In this document: piece by piece, positions 58,151-64,000 of the stretch
Position numbering within the stretch: the stretch's first letter is position 1
Layout: every line of letters begins with the position of its first letter
DNA from: Rhyacophila brunnea
Lineage: Eukaryota; Arthropoda; Insecta; Trichoptera; Rhyacophilidae
Length of the DNA: 64,000 nt
NCBI GenBank assembly: GCA_022495005.1
Contig: JAGYXB010000696.1
Location: forward strand, 496,001 to 560,000
Reading direction: 5' to 3'
Notes under the pieces: generated by a model
What the model saw: only the letters and a program-made list of their open reading frames with translations
Told to the model about the DNA's origin: nothing
The model's database searches: none
Program-made: the position numbers and the translations under genes

Positions 58151-60104
58151 TTGTTGTTTTTACTTCGGATATTGCCACTCGTTTTTTAAGGTTTAGGAAA
58201 ACGTTTGATTGTGTGTTTTGTTACGTACATTAGCTATTTGTGAAGGATCAATAGTATACACTATACAATATAGTATTATAAATATATATATTTGTTTTTC
58301 TCAATGTATATTGAGAATGTATATTTAACCTCATCTAATAAATATTTTTTTTTACTCTTCGATACGTTCTCTTTACAAAATTCATCGTTGTTATCTTAAT
58401 CTTTAACATATTTAATTTAACTTTATAAATTATATTTACAGCTCTTGGATAAAGGTTTTTTTTTCACCTATTTATTTACAAACAATGCATGCATATATGA
58501 AAGAAATTATATTAAATAAAACAGAGCACACAAAATTATAACATAATATTATATATATATATATAGATTTTTAAAAAAAGATAAACATAGATATAACACA
58601 ATCAAAATATAAAATATTATAAAAAAACAAGTTAGCTAAATACATAATAAAAAAATAAACTTAAAGTGCTATTAAAGTATTAAAGTTTCATTTATGAAAT
58701 GGGTTAATTTTATTTAAAGTCTTGTCTTTTTGAAGCAACATTAAGGCACGTACGCAAAGAGAAAAAAGTTGTCAACCTAATAAACTTTATCGTAATATAT
58801 TAAAATAAATTATTTTAATTACATCATGCGTGTGCTAAATTGGTAAATATTTCTTATTCCCAACTCTGTTTATATTTTTTTTACATATAGCAACCGTTTC
58901 AATATGTATGTTTTCGTGATCTATTCGAGCTATGCTCCCGTTTGTTGCCAACCAATGTCAGGCCACTACTTAAAGATATATTATGATATTGTTATCTGTA
59001 TATAAAAAAAATATTTGATATGGGAACACAATTAAAATGTATTTTTACATTAATATAATTTTCTTAGTTATTTTTCAAACAGAAAAAATCTGAATGTAAA
59101 TAATATCATAAAAATACGAATCGGAGATACAAAAAAAAGACACTTTATTGTAGTTACTCTTTAATTATTAAATACATAGCAACACAATTAGGTATATTTT
59201 TATTTCTATTTTTTTTGAAAAATAAAACCGATATTAATTTCTCAGTGTCAATAACGTTAATCATCTTAATTTAATTTGATAGTAAAATGATTTTTCTGAA
59301 AAAGCATTCTTGCTATATTCGAGCTCAAAACAAAATATTTTCGTGTCCAATATATTTGAAGTTTTAAAATTAATAATTTCAAATGTTTTTTTATCTTCAA
59401 ATAAATATGAACAAATTGGTATATAATTAATGGGAATTGGTAAATATAAATTTACGTTGATAAGATAACATAGCAATAAAAGTTTTATTATGATTTTTGA
59501 TAATGGTCATTATTTAAGTTTGAAGAACACTATAATATGTTTATTTACGTTATGTTATGTTCAAGAATAAATTGTTTTACTAAAAAATGTTGAAAAAAAT
59601 TTTCTATAGATACGGAGCCTAGATGAAAATAATTATATCTGGTCTACTGATTAAATTGGCTACAAGTAATTCACACTTGTACAATGACATTCTACTATAA
59701 TTTTATGTTCCCCCAATTATATGATTTTTCCGAAAATAAGCCTTGAATGAGTACTTTGCTTAAATTTATAAAATTGGATAAATATCTCACATATTGCCGT
59801 ATCAAAGAAGGTACACATTTAAATATAAAATTTAACCTGTGGAAAGATATTATGTCCTCGTAAATTTTATGTAGATATCCAAAAACAATAGATTGGTCAT
59901 TATTTGTAAGATATTTTTTATCGTAAAACAGTAGTTTATACGTTATGTAACAAAGCAACAGACTTCAAACCAGAAAACCACCCGCTTATTTATTGGTGGG
60001 TCTGCAATACAAGAAGAAAAATAATGAACTTTTTAGTAATATAACTTTAGAGGTCAACAACCCAAACCTCGTCAGCAAACGCTGCGAGATTACAGCGACG
60101 CGAC
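58151..60104. other. AT-rich stretch
   Basis: A short (AT)n run at about 58548-58564. Frames at 59261-59476 and 59695-59958 are AT-driven and unrecognised. Confidence 0.4.
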
Positions 60105-60233
60105 AGTCATCGCATTGCTCAATTGTTGCAGATGTCAATAAATAGCTGATCGCAATAAATTTATCGAATATTCATTTAATCTAGTCAGTGCATTATTCAA
60201 TTGTAGCATACGTCAATAAATATCTGATTGCAA
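60105..60233. repeat. Two 51 bp direct copies around TCAATAAAT, 78 bp apart
   Basis: 60105-60155 and 60183-60233 align without gaps at about 42 of 51 positions. The shared parts are GCATT, TCAATTGT, GTCAATAAATA and CTGAT. CAATAAA is a Cdx/Abd-B-like homeodomain word. It may be an old tandem duplication or a regulatory module. Confidence 0.5.
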
Positions 60234-60689
60234 GTTATTGGATATGCATTCTTCTGCCGCGTCTCGGACTGCAAACTCTTACCTTGCTTTTTTAAAAGTT
60301 GCTCAAGTTTCTTATATAAATTGTATATTATTTATTCACCAATAAATTCTCAATTCACTTCTACAATTCAGCAAAAGTATATTTATTCAATTACATTGAC
60401 TAACACCTCAAACTAGGGACAATCCTGCTTCACCACCACTCTACATTCATCACTAAACAACCACATTACAATCATTCTATTCGAAAATCGAACTGCATTG
60501 AAAAGTCTTAATACGTAGAGCCCAAATTCTTTGGTGTTACTAGTTTACTCATCGGATGTGCATTTATGACGTTGCATTATAGCAAGCGGGATGAAATTTA
60601 GTCAAATTTAAGGGATGCAGGCATCCACAAAATATATGCATGAGCTATGCGTAATTAATGTCCAGCAAACACAATATAGTTGTAACAGC

Positions 60690-60965
60690 GAACAGTGATT
60701 GTGTCGGGCCGGCTGGGCGGGCAACGCTTGTTTTCTAAATAACGGCCTCATTTTACCGATGACGCTAATGGCGACGATATTTCCCGCGTTATTATCGCGG
60801 CGAGGGGCCGCATTAGGCAGGGGCCGTCGCCAGCGCCATTACTTCGCGCGATTTCCGCGGTGACGGCTTCAATATTGGATATTTCGCATGATTTGCAGCC
60901 CTCGACACATTTTCGCCGGCCTCACTCACTGATTACGGCGTCCGCGCTAAAACATGGCGGACATA
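60690..60965. promoter_or_regulatory. GC-rich unique island with an E2F-like site
   Basis: Contains TTTCCCGC (60780-60787, matching TTTSSCGC), the inverted pair CCGCG/CGCGG just beside it, GGGGCCGCATTAGGCAGGGG and several ATTA cores. No frame or repeat partner. Candidate promoter-proximal or conserved non-coding DNA. Confidence 0.3.
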
Positions 60966-61479
60966 TTTTTAAATTTTAGATCAGTCCATTAACTTTGAAA
61001 CTTCGAGCGACTCCAAAACCCAGTAGCGTATGCCTACGTATGGGAAGTTAATTTTATGTTTCCAACATTCTCCCTTCCTCTCATCTAAGTAACTGCTTAA
61101 TGAAACTAAAATAATCATCAATGACTGGAATTAATTATTATCCTGCTTCTTTTCCAGCCTGTCTGCACCTCTTTCCAGATCACTCCAGTAAGCCAAGATG
61201 CACAGAGCTTGCTTAGGGAATTAGCTTAAAATGGGGCGCCAGGCAAACTTTGTCTATCCCCGTTATATCTAGTAGCTATCTCTGCGAGTGCATTTAGGTG
61301 ATTACAGAGATTTGTAAAGCCAATTAAATATGTATATACCTATATAATATAATTTTCAATGAATAGTACCTACCTACACAAGAATTAATAATGTAGTACT
61401 TATTCCACGAAATTTCATTTGATTCACTTCGGACACATTTTTATTGATTAATTTCGCCGTTATTAGAAATAATGTGGGT
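60966..61479. other. Unique stretch without gene
   Basis: Nothing recognised. Confidence 0.35.
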
Positions 61480-61645
61480 AGAGCTGTTATTTCGGGAAAA
61501 AATATCGTTAGTTGGTATCGTATTGCTTAAATAGTCTCAATAGATACTTTTTGATAGATGTTTTCTAAAAAACATCGCAAAATATCGGTATCGAATAAAA
61601 GTATCGATTCATGAAAGTGTCAATACTTTTTTGATGACCCTAGGT
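61480..61645. repeat. Relic rich in TATCGATAC-like words
   Basis: Repeated ATCGTATTG, ATATCGGTATCG, AGTATCGATTC and GTCAATACTTTT words end in GACCCTAGG. This resembles the degenerate termini of DNA transposons that start with CTAGGGTCATC-like sequence. No second end was identified. Confidence 0.3.
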
Positions 61646-62433
61646 ACGGATAAAATGGTAAAGCACGTCTTGACTCTCGACGAGCCATTATTCGATTTCA
61701 ATTCTATGAATTTACGAAATTCAACACGCAGACTTAAACACAAATTAATCGTGGCGTATTTACCCTGATTTTTTTAATAGATCCACAAAAACAGTTTTTA
61801 CAATTGAAAAGTTTAATCAAATTAAAGTAAATTTGACATAAATGTACATTGTATAGTTTAAAAATAAGTAGAATGGTGTAATATTACAAAGTTAATATAA
61901 AACAGATACGTGCTACTAACTTAAATTATAATACTCGTAATAGCTCTGCTTATATCTACATAATATTTTATATGCAAAAATATATCAGGAATATTAGTAA
62001 GTGTCATAATTTCATATGGAAAATTGTACCGTACCAAATCCATCCTGTCGATGCAGCCTAGAATGGAATGCAGAAGTCAAGTGCAATAACTCGATCATAA
62101 ATATTGGATATGGAGGTGAGTACATGCAGACACATGGTAGAATACACAGTTAAAATCTGCATACCTTACCATGTGTCCAATTTAAAAATGCAGTACATCT
62201 TGCATAAAACGTGGCGCCTCATGAACGATGGGTCAATTATTAATTCACGAACATTATTTCTTGTGCTTCACGTCCGTAAAATACAGAGGTACACAACTAT
62301 TTTATTATAATCACTAAAATATTTTTTTTAGTAGCAGAAATACAATAAATATTAAAATTTTCCCCCGGTTCCACTTACACTCAGATAATTATAACTAATG
62401 ATTCCTTTTTTTGTCATTAATTTTAGTTTTAAT
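61646..62433. other. AT-rich stretch
   Basis: A GGAG/GTGAGTAC donor-like word at 62113 has no supporting exon. Otherwise nothing recognised. Confidence 0.35.
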
Positions 62434-62606
62434 ATGGTCTAACGGTAACGGATCGGCTAATAATGTCGAATTCGAATCCCAGGAATGTGTGTTTAGACCA
62501 AGAGTATTAACATACATTTCCCGTTAAAACAAAAAACTGTTAACTCCACTCTGTGGGTGCCCATTTGATTCTCTTAGGATCGAATATGCTGATGTGAATT
62601 TCGTGT
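62434..62606 (+). mobile_element. SINE-B copy, diverged
   Basis: TATGGTCTAACGGTAACGG head, GAATTCGAATCCCAGG box B region, and CTCTGTGGGTGCCCATTTGA followed by TTCTCTTAGGATCGAATATG. Same order as 46041-46302. Confidence 0.65.
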
Positions 62607-62759
62607 AATTTATTTATATAAATATAATTTTGTAGCCCGAAATAGCTGTAAATCTAAACCAATAAAAAAACCTAATAAAATAATAAATTATGACAAAACC
62701 TTAATACATAAGCACTTTTTTTATTCTACGAATAATTCCCAATATTTGAGAATATAATT

Positions 62760-63431
62760 ATGGATTGAAATACCGGTATCACAAACCGGTATTCCGGTGT
62801 TTATCAATACCGAAATACCAGTTTTAAAAATCCAAAATACCAAAATTTTCGCTATTAAGATACCACATTCGTTTTGAAAATGAATTTAATGCTATTTTTT
62901 CATTACTTTGGACTGTATTGCCTATTAAATTGAGTGAATAAGTTATGTTCTGCTTAAATGAAAATATATTGACTAAATCCAACAGAGGTGAAATAACAAT
63001 AAAACAAAATCCATCAAATAGATATACCTATTTATAAAATTGTCCGGATAAATTAACATAATATTATTTCGAAATAGAAAACATCCGTGATAAATTTTCA
63101 ACTATTCAATTACAAATACAATCATTGATATGACTGTATAATCGTTGAAGAAGCTTTTCCAGCACCCGCACTTATTTGCACTTAATGAACTAGCCTTTAG
63201 AGGGTTTTAGTTAAAATTATCAATATATTGAATTTTTTTGTGAAAATCACCAGTTTTACAATATGCATATTTTTAAATGTCAACATAATATTTGTAGGTA
63301 GGTAGGTTTTTGATATAAAATAATGTTTTAAACAGAGTTTAATAACTATATTTACTGTTTTTTATGTTTTAAATACCGAATAAATACCGAAAAACTGGTA
63401 TTGATATTTTCATTTGGTATTGCAATCCCTA
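62760..63431. mobile_element. 0.67 kb element with AATACC-rich inverted ends
   Basis: The left end reads GGATTGAAATACCGGTATC and the right end, inward, GGGATTGCAATACCAAATG, continuing with further AATACC and CGGTATT words on both sides. The inner parts are plain AT-rich DNA. A non-autonomous DNA transposon with short-period terminal repeats; target duplication not identified. Confidence 0.6.
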
Positions 63432-63859
63432 AATGTAATATCCTTTATTGAACATACATAATTTGAAAATATCCCAGAGACACGTACCTTTAAAAAAAAT
63501 CTTCAAAAAAATATGGCACCGGACTTCAGTTGCATGACTATTATTTAAATTCATCGTAATTAGGTGATGAGTTTAAATGTGCTCGGGCTAAACTAATCGT
63601 TTTTTTTAGCGAAGAGAGATTTACATACATAATTCGATTATCTGTTTTATAAACAAATCATTGACCATACAAGAACATTCATTTCGTTATCTACCATACG
63701 TTTACCTGTAGATCAAACACTAATTTTATTCTAACGTAATTATATCATATTGCCTTGATACTTTACGTCTTTTACGAATTATGACTTCTAATTTCTTCCA
63801 TACGGGTAAATTTGCGTCAACGCGGCTACAGAAGTTTTAATTTAAAAGGTTAAAAGGCT
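63432..63859. other. AT-rich stretch
   Basis: Nothing recognised. Confidence 0.4.
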
Positions 63860-64000
63860 ATCCGCCCATTAACACCGTCTTGTGTTTACGTATTTCTCAC
63901 TATCCCCGCGGAATCATACCGCGCCAACTGCATTCTACATTTTCTACAACGGAAGGGTCGGCAGGGGAGCGGGGGATCGAACGATGCATTCGTGATCCGC
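63860..64000. promoter_or_regulatory. GC-rich island at the right window edge
   Basis: Contains CCCCGCGGAATCATACCGCG and GGGGAGCGGGGGATCG. It may be the start of a larger island continuing outside the window. No frame. Confidence 0.2.

Noticed and set aside
62104..62125. Splice donor GGAG/GTGAGTAC
   Set aside because: No promoter, acceptor or coding exon beside it; single donor words occur by chance.

Overview
This looks like AT-rich intergenic or intronic DNA from an insect nuclear genome. It carries transposon remnants of a kind familiar from insects: mariner with D34D spacing, pogo, several hAT families, RTE-like LINE tails and tRNA-derived SINEs. A lepidopteran is my best guess, mainly from the RTE and SINE types, but that is inference. 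I found no intact host protein-coding gene, no convincing functional tRNA or rRNA gene, and nothing prokaryotic (no operons, no CRISPR). Almost all open frames shorter than about 100 codons are chance frames in AT-rich DNA.

Layout. 0-12.4 kb: an LTR-like repeat at the left edge, a pogo-type element with a decayed transposase tail (2.4-4.0 kb), a possible regulatory block (6.3-6.6 kb) and two inverted copies of a roughly 450 bp repeat (6.8-9.9 kb). 12.4-20.6 kb: a broken mariner, two short hAT MITEs, a 1.5 kb element with TIRs starting CTGCCCCC that carries two nested MITEs, an 87 bp palindrome, an unassigned 143-codon frame and a SINE with 15 bp target-site duplications. 20.6-26.7 kb: the most striking structure, two near-identical 2.0 kb non-autonomous hAT elements in opposite orientation. 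One has a perfect 8 bp duplication; the other is interrupted by a 359 bp MITE whose empty site survives in the sister copy, and ends in a 155 bp hairpin. 26.8-38.5 kb: LINE and hAT pseudogene fragments, GC-rich unique blocks and one candidate promoter plus first exon (36.84-37.14 kb). 38.5-49.8 kb: LTR-like repeat, MITEs, a 1.7 kb element with perfect 44 bp TIRs and many TGACCA/TGACTA-type internal motifs, clustered SINEs, and the second, better preserved mariner. 49.8-64 kb: mostly AT-rich filler with an RTE tail, SINEs, a regularly spaced array of GGGCGG boxes (57.9 kb), a duplicated 51 bp block (60.1 kb), GC-rich blocks and an AATACC-rich element (62.8-63.4 kb).

No set of genes works together here. 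The window is best read as a transposon graveyard with several young insertions, interleaved with GC-rich unique islands that may be regulatory DNA of a gene outside the window. Coordinates of repeat copies were found by eye, so edges are good to a few bases where TIRs or target duplications are quoted and to roughly 10-30 bases elsewhere.
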